Source of the DNA: Bacteroidota bacterium
GTDB lineage: Bacteria > Bacteroidota > Bacteroidia > Chitinophagales > Saprospiraceae
Direction of reading: 5' to 3'
Assembly (NCBI GenBank): GCA_020160935.1
Contig: JAIUPL010000012.1
Span: 99,954-163,953 of the forward strand
DNA: 64,000 bases
The notes beneath the pieces are model-generated. The model saw nothing but the letters and a program-made list of their open reading frames with translations. It was not told the origin of the DNA and made no database searches. Shown one piece after another: positions 32,857-41,964 of this stretch. Both the position numbers and the translations under genes were made by a program. Positions within the stretch are counted from its first letter, which is position 1. Each line of letters opens with the position of its first letter.

Positions 32857-33654
32857 ATGAAAAAAGCATTACTCTTGCTCCTTACTGTGGCAGGTTTCGG
32901 CGCAGTACAGGCTCAAACCTGTGTGCGCGACTCTTCCGTTCTGCAAAACGACTCGGTGATTATTTCACCTCGCCCGTACACGGAAGACACCTATCCGTAC
33001 TATGCGCTGGCACAGGCCTGCATTGGGCAGCCTTACATCCAGTCGTTTACCCTGGAGGTGCCCAGTTCGTTTACCTACCAGAATTTTACGCTGCCTATTA
33101 CAAGCGCCTCTATTGCTACTTCGGGTGCGCTGTCGGGCCAGCCTGCCGGTATCACGTACCTCTGCGATCCGCCAAACTGCGTGTTCAATGCCAATACCCT
33201 GGGTTGTATCCTGCTGTACGGCACGCCTACAGCTGCTAATACGGCTGATACGTTCAGCCTGGCGATTGCGGCTACCATCAACTCAGCCATCGGCCCTGTG
33301 CCGATTACATTCCCGGGCGCCGTTGCTCCGGGCAGTTATTTCCTGATCCTGAATGCTGCCAACAACTGCGCTTCTTCGGCCTACGACCTGAACAGCCAGA
33401 TCATCGGCATCAAAAACCAGCCGAATCCGTTCAGCCAGCAGACCACCATTGATGTAGAATCGGTGGTTACCGGCGACTTCCAGTTTGAAGTATTCGACCT
33501 GCTGGGCAAACGTATGCACCAGCAGCCTGTACGCTTGTTCCAGGGCAATAACCAGTTTACTTTCGACGCAGGCAACCTGCCCGACGGCACTTATTTCTAC
33601 ACCCTGAGCAATCAGGAAGGAAAGGTGTCCCGCGTAATGGTTGTCGCGAGATAA
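32857..33654 (+). CDS. Small T9SS-exported protein
   Basis: Protein of 265 residues with a signal peptide ending near residue 19 (AVQAQ). The central part is Ala/Ser/Thr/Pro-rich with six or more cysteines (CIGQPY, CDPPNCVFN, GCILLYG), and its function is not recognised. A C-terminal sorting domain begins near residue 190 (KNQPNPFSQQTTIDVE) and ends GKVSRVMVVAR. It is probably a surface or secreted protein. The GGCAAG palindrome begins directly after the stop codon. Confidence 0.8.
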   Translation: MKKALLLLLTVAGFGAVQAQTCVRDSSVLQNDSVIISPRPYTEDTYPYYALAQACIGQPYIQSFTLEVPSSFTYQNFTLPITSASIATSGALSGQPAGITYLCDPPNCVFNANTLGCILLYGTPTAANTADTFSLAIAATINSAIGPVPITFPGAVAPGSYFLILNAANNCASSAYDLNSQIIGIKNQPNPFSQQTTIDVESVVTGDFQFEVFDLLGKRMHQQPVRLFQGNNQFTFDAGNLPDGTYFYTLSNQEGKVSRVMVVAR

Positions 33655-33809
33655 AAGGCAAGGGGCAAGAAGCAAAAGGCAAGGGGCAAGGGGCAAGAAG
33701 CAAGAGGTAGAGACAAAATGATTTTGCCAGCCTAATACATATTTCAAATTTTGCCCTTTGCCCCTTGCCCCTTGCTTCTTGCCTCTTGCCTCTTGCCTCT
33801 TGCCCCTTA
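33655..33809. repeat. Long palindrome of GGCAAGGGGCAAGA words
   Basis: The left arm (AAGGGGCAAGAAGCAAAAGGC and similar) and the right arm (TTGCCCCTTGCTTCTTGCCTC and similar) are inverse over about 50 bases around an AT-rich loop. The remainder of the 33655-33920 spacer has no gene. Confidence 0.85.
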
Positions 33810-33920
33810 ACCACCGCCCCTCTGAAAAGTTCGTTCCCCGCCACGTACGCCCAATATTTACCAATAATCCCGATTTATCGCCGCGGAGCGTATTTTTTCA
33901 CAAATAAAACCCGGTTGTCT

Positions 33921-35729
33921 ATGCGACTTCTGTACCTCTTTTCCATTTGCATTCTCCTGCTCTTTATCCAGACCCTCAACGCCCAGTCGGGCTGCCCCGG
34001 ATGCCAAACCAACCTACCTGCCAACCTTCCTGAAGACACCCTTTTCCTGCAAGACATACCCGACGGACAAAATGGCCTGGCATATAGCCAGGATATTTCC
34101 TTCCGAATGCCCAAAACCACCACTCCTGTGTATGCTGTGGACAGCATCACACCGCCCGGGTTGACCATTTCCAAAATCGAAATTGTATCCGTAGATGGAC
34201 TGCCGCAAGGGCTATACTGGGAACCCAGCCAATGGACCTTCCAGACGGCCGACGAAACCGACGGCTGTATCAAGATTTGCGGCACGCCCACTGAATCGGA
34301 TTCCTTTGTGCTGACAGTAACGGTACGCGCTACGGTGCTGTTTCTGACCCAGGAAAAGTCGTTCCCGATGCGTATGTACGTCGCGCCGAAAGTGAGCACG
34401 ACGGACGGCTTTTCCATGTCCAATTTTACAGGTTGCGGAAGCACAGAAGTATCATTTGAAAACAATGTGCCCTCCAATGGCGCCGACGGTTTCTCGTATG
34501 TCTGGGATTTTGGCGACAACACGGGTTTTGAAGGAGAAAACCCGCCAGCACATACCTACACCGAACCTGGCACCTATTACGTTTCTTACCATGCTACGGT
34601 AGACACTGCCGGATACATCCTGGAAAGTGTACGTGTGCTGGAGGTGGAATGTGTCGACCAACTGGGCGTAGGCACCCCAGATCTGTACCTGCTTGTAAAA
34701 GCGCCCAATGGCACCGTTTTATTCAACTCTTCTCCTGCTGTCGACAACACACCCCTACCCTACACCTTCCCCATTGGCCTGCCTCTGGGAGAAGGGAACT
34801 ACTCGATTTTTGTAGCCGATGAAGACAGCGGCTTGAAAGGCAGCGACGATGACTGTGGTACCGTACCATTCAACATTCTGAGTGGAGATACCTTGCAGGC
34901 AGGCGGCCTGAAGGTCATTTTGAATATCCAGCACCCTGTGGAAGAAATTGAATCACAGGATACGGTAATCGTTTATCCTGTACCTATTGCACCTGTTTTG
35001 ACAGCGCCTGACGGCCTGGAAGCCTGCGCAGGTTCTGGTACAGTGGTACTGGTATCATCATATGGCGCCGGAAATCAGTGGTTCCTCAACGGCGATCCCA
35101 TCGACGAGGCGAACGAATTTTTGTATCAACCCGAAGAATCCGGCATCTATCAGGTGCAAGTAAGTGATGTAAATGGCTGTACTGCTATTTCACCAGCAGC
35201 AGCAGTATCCATTTATGAGTTGCCGGGATCGCCTGCATTCTACAATTACAACAACTCGCTGCGGCTGTTTGACACACTGGCTTTGCCCGAAAACTATGGC
35301 CTGCAATGGTACAACGGCGCCGAAGCGCTCCCCGGCGAAACCGGCTTCTGGTACTGTGCTATGCAAAGTGGTACCTACGGGCTAGAAGTGACCGACCTCA
35401 CTACCGGCTGCACCAATTTCTTCTCCCAATTGGTGGTGTACAACCCCAATTTCGACTGTACCATCGGTACGAAGGACCTGAATACGCTTTCCATGGCCAT
35501 ATTTCCCAATCCGGCGCACGAGCGACTGCAGGTACGATTTGCGGAGCCTGTGAGCGGTGATGGCGTGTTGCGTATGTGGGATGCTACGGGTAGGCTGGTA
35601 CAATCTTTCGCGGTTACATCGGGCACTTCCGTGCTGGATGTCGATTGCAGCCGCCTACCAGCAGGAATGTATGCGCTGGAAATCATGACTGCAACAGGCA
35701 AAGGAAGCGTGAAGGTGGTGGTGGAATAG
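33921..35729 (+). CDS. PKD-domain T9SS-exported surface protein
   Basis: Protein of 602 residues with a signal peptide ending near residue 22 (TLNAQ). A PKD domain is clear at about 180-250 (YVWDFGDNTGFEGENPP, HTYTEPGTYYVSYHATV). Ig-like modules follow with a typical Bacteroidota wording (GAGNQWFLNGDPIDEANEF). The T9SS sorting domain begins MAIFPNPAHERLQV and ends GKGSVKVVVE. No catalytic site is visible. The ATG at 33921 was chosen for the signal peptide; the upstream frame reads through the palindrome. Confidence 0.83.
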   Translation: MRLLYLFSICILLLFIQTLNAQSGCPGCQTNLPANLPEDTLFLQDIPDGQNGLAYSQDISFRMPKTTTPVYAVDSITPPGLTISKIEIVSVDGLPQGLYWEPSQWTFQTADETDGCIKICGTPTESDSFVLTVTVRATVLFLTQEKSFPMRMYVAPKVSTTDGFSMSNFTGCGSTEVSFENNVPSNGADGFSYVWDFGDNTGFEGENPPAHTYTEPGTYYVSYHATVDTAGYILESVRVLEVECVDQLGVGTPDLYLLVKAPNGTVLFNSSPAVDNTPLPYTFPIGLPLGEGNYSIFVADEDSGLKGSDDDCGTVPFNILSGDTLQAGGLKVILNIQHPVEEIESQDTVIVYPVPIAPVLTAPDGLEACAGSGTVVLVSSYGAGNQWFLNGDPIDEANEFLYQPEESGIYQVQVSDVNGCTAISPAAAVSIYELPGSPAFYNYNNSLRLFDTLALPENYGLQWYNGAEALPGETGFWYCAMQSGTYGLEVTDLTTGCTNFFSQLVVYNPNFDCTIGTKDLNTLSMAIFPNPAHERLQVRFAEPVSGDGVLRMWDATGRLVQSFAVTSGTSVLDVDCSRLPAGMYALEIMTATGKGSVKVVVE

Positions 35730-35740
35730 GATGTATGTAG

Positions 35741-35818
35741 CAGTTCGATATTTGGTGTTCGAAATTCGATGTTAAAAAATAACGAATTTCGAACACCGCA
35801 TATCGAATATCGAACTAT
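35741..35818. repeat. Palindrome of TTCGAAATTCGAT words
   Basis: Arms such as AGTTCGATATTTGGTGTTCGAA and its inverse form a hairpin with a short AT-rich loop just downstream of the PKD-protein gene. It could end transcription; there is no T-tract. Confidence 0.7.
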
Positions 35819-35926
35819 TGCATACCCCAAGGGCCACAAAAATATATCAATAGATAACAATAACAGCAACACCATCAATACGGTCGCGCCTGTTTCACAT
35901 ACACTTTTCTCGTACCTCTATCGAGT

Positions 35927-36184
35927 TTGAATTCCAACAACCACGCGTACACCGTGCAGTACAAAGGCCCCAAAGTAACCTTTGCAGACGTGCCGAGCGG
36001 GGTTTGCAGTGTTATTTTGAATATCGACGACAATGGCACCCTGCATAAAATGGAACTCACGGCCGGTTTTTTCGGCATTCGTCAGAATAGTGAAACCAAA
36101 GCCCTGCGGCCCGAAATCGGATGGGCCATTATCGATACCGGAGAGAAACCGGATACCGCGCCACCTGGAAGCCGCCACCAATAA
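35927..36184 (+). CDS. Small hypothetical protein or gene remnant
   Basis: An open frame of 85 residues (with VTFADVPSGVCSVILNIDD and GFFGIRQNSETKALRPEIG) that reads like real protein. It has no ATG: the frame is open upstream to a stop at 35861 and only TTG at 35927 could start it. It may be the C-terminal remnant of a decayed gene. No family recognised. Confidence 0.35.
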   Translation: MNSNNHAYTVQYKGPKVTFADVPSGVCSVILNIDDNGTLHKMELTAGFFGIRQNSETKALRPEIGWAIIDTGEKPDTAPPGSRHQ

Positions 36185-36285
36185 ACTACTGCTTCAAACC
36201 GAAATAATTCACCACATTTGCTGCGCGTCGGCGCCCCTTTTGGGCACACGACGCGCAGTGCTTTTTTTCTTCCCAGCAGTTTTTT

Positions 36286-38808
36286 ATGAGACATCTTTTT
36301 ATCGTCATCTGCCTGTTTCTTAGCGGGTGGAAAGCGTCGGCCCAAATCAGTAAATCCCAAATTGGAACCCTCGATTCGGCGCTCACGCTCCTGCACCAAA
36401 GAGGCATGTTTAACGGAGTGGTTTTACTGGCCCAAAATGGCAAACCCACGTACCAAAAGGCACTCGGAATAGCCGATTTGACAAATCAAACGCCGGTTAC
36501 TACCCATTCCGCCTTCAACCTGGCGTCCATTTCCAAGCAGTTTATGACCATGATGGTTATGCAACTGAAAGAAAAAGGCAAACTGCGCTTCGACGACCGG
36601 GTACAACAACACTTGCCCGGGTTCCCCTACCCTGCCATCACCATCCGGCATTTGATGACGCATACCAGCGGATTGCCGGAGTACTTCGATCTGGCTATTC
36701 GATACAACAACACACTGGATACGTTGACCAACGATAAGTTGCTCACATTGCTGAAAGAACGCCAGCCGACGCTGGAGTTTCAGCCTGGCGAAAAATGGAC
36801 TTATTGCAATACGAATTACGTTTTGCTGGCCTCCATTATCGAGCAGGCAGCGGGCATGCCTGTCGAGGATTTTTTCAGGCAGCAAATCACCACTCCGCTC
36901 GGACTAAACGACACATATATTTACTGCCTGAGGATGAAATCATCGCCATCGAATCGCGTGTTTGGCATCCAGCGCGTTCATGGAAAATACGAGCCAAACG
37001 ACCTCGTTCGGCTGGATGGCGTCATCGGAGATGGAAATGTCTATTCTTCAGCGGAAGACCTTCTGAAATGGGACCAGGCGCTCTATACCCGAAAACTCGT
37101 GTCGGCCGACACCTGGAAAGAAGCCACCGCGCCAGTGCGCCTCAACGATGGCAACACATATCCATACGGTTTTGGCTGGTTTATTGGCGAAAATGGCCGC
37201 ATACTGAGCCACACTGGCGGCTGGGTCGGCTTCCTGAATATCATTGAAAGAAATATCGAGCAAAATACAACGCTCATCGTCCTGAGCAACTCGACCGATG
37301 GCACCTATCGAAAAGTGATACAGGACATCAAAGCCGGAAAAGCGCCCCGCCTACCCGTCACCCAACTCATTCAAAATGTACAACTTATAGATGGCACCGG
37401 CCTGCCTGCACGCCGCGAATCGCTTCGACTGAAAGACGATAAAATCTGGGAAACGGGCGACCTCTTACCCTTCCCGGGCGAAACCGTCATCGATGGTCAG
37501 GGATTCGTACTAGTGCCCGGGTTTATCGATTCACATAGCCACCATTTCGGCGGACTGGATGAGGTGCCTGAAGCCATTCCCACTGTAAATCAAGGCATTA
37601 CAACCATTGTAATTGGTCAGGATGGCTCCAGTTACGATATGGATACGCTGCAAAGCCGCATGCAGAGGCGCCCCGTAGCGGTCAATGTGGCCACTTACAC
37701 CGGGCAGTCGACGCTCAGGGCAGCCGTGCTGGGCGACCACGACTTGTTCCGCACCGCTTTACCCGCCGAAGTGGAAAAAATGAAGGTTTTGCTCAAAAAA
37801 GAAATGGAAAAAGGCTCGCTGGGTCTTTCCACCGGACTTGAATACGAATCAGCCTTTTTTTGCAACCGCGATGAAGTCATCGAACTGGCCAAAACAGCCG
37901 CCGAATACAAAGGCCGCTACATCAGCCACGTCAGAAGTGAAGACATACACCTCGACGAAGCCATCGAGGAAATCATCGACATCGGGCGTCTCACCGGTAT
38001 TCCGGTTCAAGTATCGCACATCAAAATAGCCAAAAGAGACAACTGGGGTAAGGCGCCCGAACTGCTCGCCCGGCTCCAGCAGGCACGGGAGGAAGGCATC
38101 GATATTACGGCCGACTGCTATCCGTACAACTTCTGGAATTCCACGCTGCGGGTCTTGTTTCCCAACCGCGATTACACCAATCCCGCCAGCGCGGAATTTG
38201 CCGTGCAACAATTATTCGACCCTGCCCAATCGGTGCTCGTGCGTTTTGCGCCGGAAAAATCGTATGCCGGCAAAACCATTTCCGAGGTAGCCGCTATGCG
38301 AAAAGAAACACCCGCACAAACACTCATGAACCTGATCGCCATTGCCGAGGATTTTGAAGCAAAACACCCCGATTACAACGATGGTATTGAAACCATTATG
38401 GGCAAGTCGATGGACGATGCAGATGTGGCGCATTTTCTCGCATGGCCCTACACCAATATTTGTTCAGACGGCTCTTCAGGCGGACACCCGCGCGGACACG
38501 GCGCTTTCACGCGGGTGCTGGGCAGGTATGTGCGCGAACAAAAAATCATGCCGCTGGAAACAGCCGTTTTCAAAATGACGGGGCTGGCGGCTGAACACCT
38601 GGGCATTACCGACCGGGGTACCATCGTGCCCGGAAACTACGCCGATCTGGTACTGTTCAACCCAGAAACCGTGATCGACAATGCCAATATCGGCAATGCA
38701 AAAGCCCTTTCCACCGGCATCGAACGGGTGTGGATCAACGGAACCATTGTTTATCAAAACCAACAACCCACGGGGAAATACCCGGGCATGCTGATCAAAA
38801 GAAAATGA
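36286..38808 (+). CDS. Fusion: beta-lactamase-fold serine hydrolase and N-acyl-D-amino-acid deacylase
   Basis: Protein of 840 residues with a signal peptide (to about residue 20, ASAQ). The N-terminal half (about 25-350) is a class C beta-lactamase/DD-peptidase-fold hydrolase: SISK (Ser81, Lys84), YCN (Tyr173) and HTGG (309-312). The C-terminal half (about 365-840) is an amidohydrolase of the D-aminoacylase type: metal ligands in DSHSHH (415-420), then SHVRSE, VSHIKIAK and a closing GNYADLVLFNPETV. Family knowledge: D-aminoacylases release D-amino acids from N-acyl forms. Joining the two suggests stepwise breakdown of D-amino-acid peptides in the periplasm. It overlaps the next gene by 4 bases (ATGA). 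Confidence 0.88.
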   Translation: MRHLFIVICLFLSGWKASAQISKSQIGTLDSALTLLHQRGMFNGVVLLAQNGKPTYQKALGIADLTNQTPVTTHSAFNLASISKQFMTMMVMQLKEKGKLRFDDRVQQHLPGFPYPAITIRHLMTHTSGLPEYFDLAIRYNNTLDTLTNDKLLTLLKERQPTLEFQPGEKWTYCNTNYVLLASIIEQAAGMPVEDFFRQQITTPLGLNDTYIYCLRMKSSPSNRVFGIQRVHGKYEPNDLVRLDGVIGDGNVYSSAEDLLKWDQALYTRKLVSADTWKEATAPVRLNDGNTYPYGFGWFIGENGRILSHTGGWVGFLNIIERNIEQNTTLIVLSNSTDGTYRKVIQDIKAGKAPRLPVTQLIQNVQLIDGTGLPARRESLRLKDDKIWETGDLLPFPGETVIDGQGFVLVPGFIDSHSHHFGGLDEVPEAIPTVNQGITTIVIGQDGSSYDMDTLQSRMQRRPVAVNVATYTGQSTLRAAVLGDHDLFRTALPAEVEKMKVLLKKEMEKGSLGLSTGLEYESAFFCNRDEVIELAKTAAEYKGRYISHVRSEDIHLDEAIEEIIDIGRLTGIPVQVSHIKIAKRDNWGKAPELLARLQQAREEGIDITADCYPYNFWNSTLRVLFPNRDYTNPASAEFAVQQLFDPAQSVLVRFAPEKSYAGKTISEVAAMRKETPAQTLMNLIAIAEDFEAKHPDYNDGIETIMGKSMDDADVAHFLAWPYTNICSDGSSGGHPRGHGAFTRVLGRYVREQKIMPLETAVFKMTGLAAEHLGITDRGTIVPGNYADLVLFNPETVIDNANIGNAKALSTGIERVWINGTIVYQNQQPTGKYPGMLIKRK

Positions 38809-39845
38809 AAAAAGCCCTCGTACTTACCAATGGCCTGCTGCACACCAACGACGCCAAAACGGCACATGGCCTCATTCGCGGCTCCGAGCGATTCGACATC
38901 GCAGGCATCATCGACGGTCCTGCCACAGCAGGAAAAGACGCCGGTGAACTGCTCGATGGCACACACCGGGGCATACCAGTGTTCGATTCGCTGGCTTCGG
39001 CGCTGGAACAGTTGCAAAGTGTGCAGTACCTGATTATCGGCATTGCCACGGTTGGCGGCGTATTGCCACCCGATATGCTGGAAATTGTGAAACAAGCCAT
39101 ACAGCATCGCATTTCCATCGTCAACGGCCTGCACGAATATCTGTCGGAAAAGCCCGATATATTGGCACTTGCAGCGAAAAACGAAGTAGAACTCATCGAC
39201 GTACGCAAACCAAAATCCAGAAAAGACCTGCATTTCTGGACGGGTGAAATCTATCAGGTAAAAGCGTCCATCATTGCCGTCATCGGAATGGATTGCGCGC
39301 TGGGCAAACGCACCACGGCGCGCCTCATCCGGCAAGCCTGCGCAGCGGCAGGCATCAACGCACAGATGATTTACACAGGCCAAACAGGCTGGCTGCAAGG
39401 CGGTGAATATGGCTTCATTTTCGACTCCACCCTGAATGATTTTGTATCAGGCGAACTTGAACACGCCATCGTACGCTGCTGGAAAGAGACCCGCGCTGAC
39501 CTGATTTTGCTGGAAGGGCAGTCGTCCTTGCGCAACCCAAGCGGCCCCTGCGGTCTGGAGTTTTTGATTTCCGGAAATGCGCGCCAGGTCGTGCTGGTGC
39601 ATGCTCCCAAACGGAAATACTTCGACAACGACCCGCACTGGGGTGAAATCCCCTCAGTAGAATCAGAAATCGAACTCATCGAAAAACTTGGCTCCCGCGT
39701 CATTGCCCTGGCGCTGAACACGGAAGATTGCACCGAAGAAGAATACCGCCATTTTCAAAAACATTATGAAGAACTCCTGAAAATACCCGTTCTCCTGCCT
39801 ATTCAGGAAGGCGTGGAAAGGATAATTAGAGAGGTGAGAGGGTGA
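38805..39845 (+). CDS. dgcN: DUF1611/DgcN-like protein (D-glutamate N-acetyltransferase family)
   Basis: Protein of 346 residues. The N-terminal Rossmann-like domain (MKKALVLTNGLLHTNDAKTA) is followed by a P-loop-like GMDCALGKRTT, as in the DUF1611 family. DgcN of this family acetylates D-glutamate so that the DgcA enzyme can epimerise it. The start at 38805 overlaps the upstream stop as ATGA, indicating coupling. The last residues (REVRG) and the stop codon lie inside a GTGAGAG tandem repeat. The family is firm; the exact substrate is inferred from the neighbouring genes. Confidence 0.78.
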   Translation: MKKALVLTNGLLHTNDAKTAHGLIRGSERFDIAGIIDGPATAGKDAGELLDGTHRGIPVFDSLASALEQLQSVQYLIIGIATVGGVLPPDMLEIVKQAIQHRISIVNGLHEYLSEKPDILALAAKNEVELIDVRKPKSRKDLHFWTGEIYQVKASIIAVIGMDCALGKRTTARLIRQACAAAGINAQMIYTGQTGWLQGGEYGFIFDSTLNDFVSGELEHAIVRCWKETRADLILLEGQSSLRNPSGPCGLEFLISGNARQVVLVHAPKRKYFDNDPHWGEIPSVESEIELIEKLGSRVIALALNTEDCTEEEYRHFQKHYEELLKIPVLLPIQEGVERIIREVRG

Positions 39846-39934
39846 GAGAGTGAGAGGGTGAGAGAGTGAGAGAGGTGAGAGAGTGAGAGGGTGAGAAAGT
39901 GAGAAAGTGAGAAAGTGAGAAAGTGAGAAAATAA
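39832..39934 (+). repeat. Tandem GTGAGAG array
   Basis: About 100 bases made only of GTGAGAG, GTGAGAGG and GTGAGAAA units. It begins within the last codons of the upstream gene. A short relative occurs at 53372-53404. Confidence 0.85.
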
Positions 39935-39957
39935 GCCACTCATTACCACCATAAGAT

Positions 39958-40074
39958 AGCCCTGAAAGGGCGTATTCAATAGCACAGGGCAACGCCCTGT
40001 GTATTCGTATATATTCGATATATATTCGATATATACCACCAACGCCCTGTGTATTCGATATATACCACCGTTCG
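39958..40074 (+). repeat. AACGCCCTGTGTATTCG repeats with hairpin
   Basis: Contains the hairpin CACAGGGCAACGCCCTGTG, a second small hairpin AGCCCTGAAAGGGCG, and two copies of AACGCCCTGTGTATTCG separated by alternating TATATTCGATATA. It fills the rest of the spacer before the epimerase gene. Confidence 0.75.
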
Positions 40075-40075
40075 C

Positions 40076-41149
40076 ATGAAAATCACAGCCATTCGGCCCT
40101 TTTTACAACACCTGGCCCTCACCACGCCCTACACCATTGCGTACGAAACCTGTACCGATGCCACGCTGGTGTTTTTGGAAATCGAACTGCAAAACGGCAT
40201 GATAGGACTCGGTTCAGCCAGCCCGTCGGAAGAAGTAGTGGGAGAAAATCCGCACCAGACGCTGCAACACCTGCAATCCGATTTTTTGCAGCAATTCGTG
40301 GGTCGCGACATCCGGCATTTTCGGCAATTTATCTTTGAAACCCGACAACACTTTCCCAACCTGCCCGGCACACAAGCAGCCGTCGACATTGCCCTGCACG
40401 ATGCATTCGGTCAGTTTCTAGGCATTTCAGTGGCCGATTTTTACGGCAGGAAAACACCCAACCTGCCGACTTCCGTCACCATTGGCATCATGAATGTGGC
40501 GGAAACCCTGGAATCGGCGCGAAATTTTCACGCATTAGGCTTCCGGTCGCTCAAAGTAAAAACGGGTTTGCAGGTGGAAGAAGATATCGAGCGCGTGCTG
40601 CGACTGCATGAACGCTACAAAGGCAACATGGCCTTGCGCGTCGATGCAAACCAGGGTTATACCTTGTCCGATTTACGCAGATTCCTGTCTTCCACCGCGC
40701 ATATCGACCTCGAACTGATCGAACAGCCGCTACCAGCCGGCCATGAAGAGCAATTGTTGACACTGGAAGAAAAACAGCGCAACATACTCGTGGCAGATGA
40801 ATCCCTGCACGGCCCCGAAGCGGCATTGGCACTGAGTCGTGCGCCCATGCCATTTGGCATTTTCAATATCAAACTCATGAAATGTGGCGGCATCGCAAGC
40901 GCTTTTGAAATAGCCGACATCGCCCGCAATGCAGGCATTTCGTTGTTTTGGGGTTGCAACGACGAAAGCATTGTCAGCATTGCAGCGGCCCTTCATGCAG
41001 CCTATGCATGCCCCAATACGCGCTACCTCGATCTGGACGGCAGTTTCGACCTGGTGGAAGACCTCTTATCCGGTGGATTCACTGTAAAAGACGGATATAT
41101 GGAAATTTCACAGGAACCTGGACTTGGGTTACATCGAAAAAACCGATAA
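40076..41149 (+). CDS. dgcA: Enolase-superfamily epimerase (L-Ala-D/L-Glu epimerase or DgcA-like)
   Basis: Protein of 357 residues of the muconate-lactonizing/mandelate-racemase family. The catalytic and metal residues are present: Lys in KVKTG, Asp in RVDANQG, Glu in IEQPLP, Asp in ADES, and Lys in NIKLMKCGG. The overall pattern is that of dipeptide epimerases. Next to a DgcN-like gene and a D-aminoacylase, an N-acetyl-D-glutamate racemase role (DgcA) is attractive, but epimerisation of murein-derived L-Ala-D-Glu is equally possible. The start at 40076 gives the standard N-terminus. Confidence 0.85.
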   Translation: MKITAIRPFLQHLALTTPYTIAYETCTDATLVFLEIELQNGMIGLGSASPSEEVVGENPHQTLQHLQSDFLQQFVGRDIRHFRQFIFETRQHFPNLPGTQAAVDIALHDAFGQFLGISVADFYGRKTPNLPTSVTIGIMNVAETLESARNFHALGFRSLKVKTGLQVEEDIERVLRLHERYKGNMALRVDANQGYTLSDLRRFLSSTAHIDLELIEQPLPAGHEEQLLTLEEKQRNILVADESLHGPEAALALSRAPMPFGIFNIKLMKCGGIASAFEIADIARNAGISLFWGCNDESIVSIAAALHAAYACPNTRYLDLDGSFDLVEDLLSGGFTVKDGYMEISQEPGLGLHRKNR

Positions 41150-41168
41150 TTGCGGTACAAATCACAAC

Positions 41169-41957
41169 ATGAATTTTTACCTGAAAACAACCCTGTTTGC
41201 AGCGCTGGCACTGCTGCTGACAAGTCATGCCGGATGCAAGCCACATGCGGCGGCCAACCGGACAGAGGCGGCCGTTTCCCTGGACACTTTTCACCTGTAC
41301 GATCAGGCCCGGCACCGCGACGTACCTGTGGCGGTATATCAGACAAATGGCAAACGGAATCGGCATCAAAAAATGGTGCTTGTCAGCCACGGATACGGAG
41401 AAAACAGCGGCGATGCCTACCTCTATTACACCTTTCTGACAGAGTTTTTGGCCCGGCAGGGATATTTTGTTGTCAGTATTCAGCACGAATTACCAACCGA
41501 CAGTTTGATTCCCATGACAGGCATTCCCCAGGTGGTGCGGCGGCCGTTTTGGGAGCGTGGCGCCGACAATATCTTATTCGTTATCAAGCAGATCAAGCAA
41601 AAATACCCGGATCGCGGCTTTGAGGAAATAACATTGATCGGTCATTCCAATGGCGGAGATATGAGCGCCTTGTTTCCTCAAAAATATCCGGGCATCGTAG
41701 ACAAAATTATCACGTTTGATAACCGGAGAATGGCACTTCCACGCAGCAGTCGGCCCCGTGTGTATTCGCTGCGATCAAGCGACCAGACAGCCGATGCAGG
41801 TGTATTGCCAACGGCAGAAGAACAGGCTTTGTATGGTATGAAAATCGTTGCGCTGGCCGATATGCCCCACAACTCCATGTGCGATCAGGCCACTGCCGCA
41901 CAGCGACAAGAAATAAACCGGCATGTACTGGCCTTTTTACAGGAAAAGAAACATTGA
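41169..41957 (+). CDS. Alpha/beta-hydrolase lipoprotein
   Basis: Protein of 262 residues with a lipoprotein signal (LLLTSHAGC, Cys23). The alpha/beta-hydrolase core has VLVSHGYGENSGD and the nucleophile elbow GHSNGGD; a late histidine (MPHNSM) may complete the triad. It is probably an esterase or dienelactone-hydrolase-like enzyme in the periplasm or outer membrane. It follows the epimerase gene by 19 bases, so it may belong to the same operon. Confidence 0.8.
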   Translation: MNFYLKTTLFAALALLLTSHAGCKPHAAANRTEAAVSLDTFHLYDQARHRDVPVAVYQTNGKRNRHQKMVLVSHGYGENSGDAYLYYTFLTEFLARQGYFVVSIQHELPTDSLIPMTGIPQVVRRPFWERGADNILFVIKQIKQKYPDRGFEEITLIGHSNGGDMSALFPQKYPGIVDKIITFDNRRMALPRSSRPRVYSLRSSDQTADAGVLPTAEEQALYGMKIVALADMPHNSMCDQATAAQRQEINRHVLAFLQEKKH

Positions 41958-41964
41958 TTCATAT

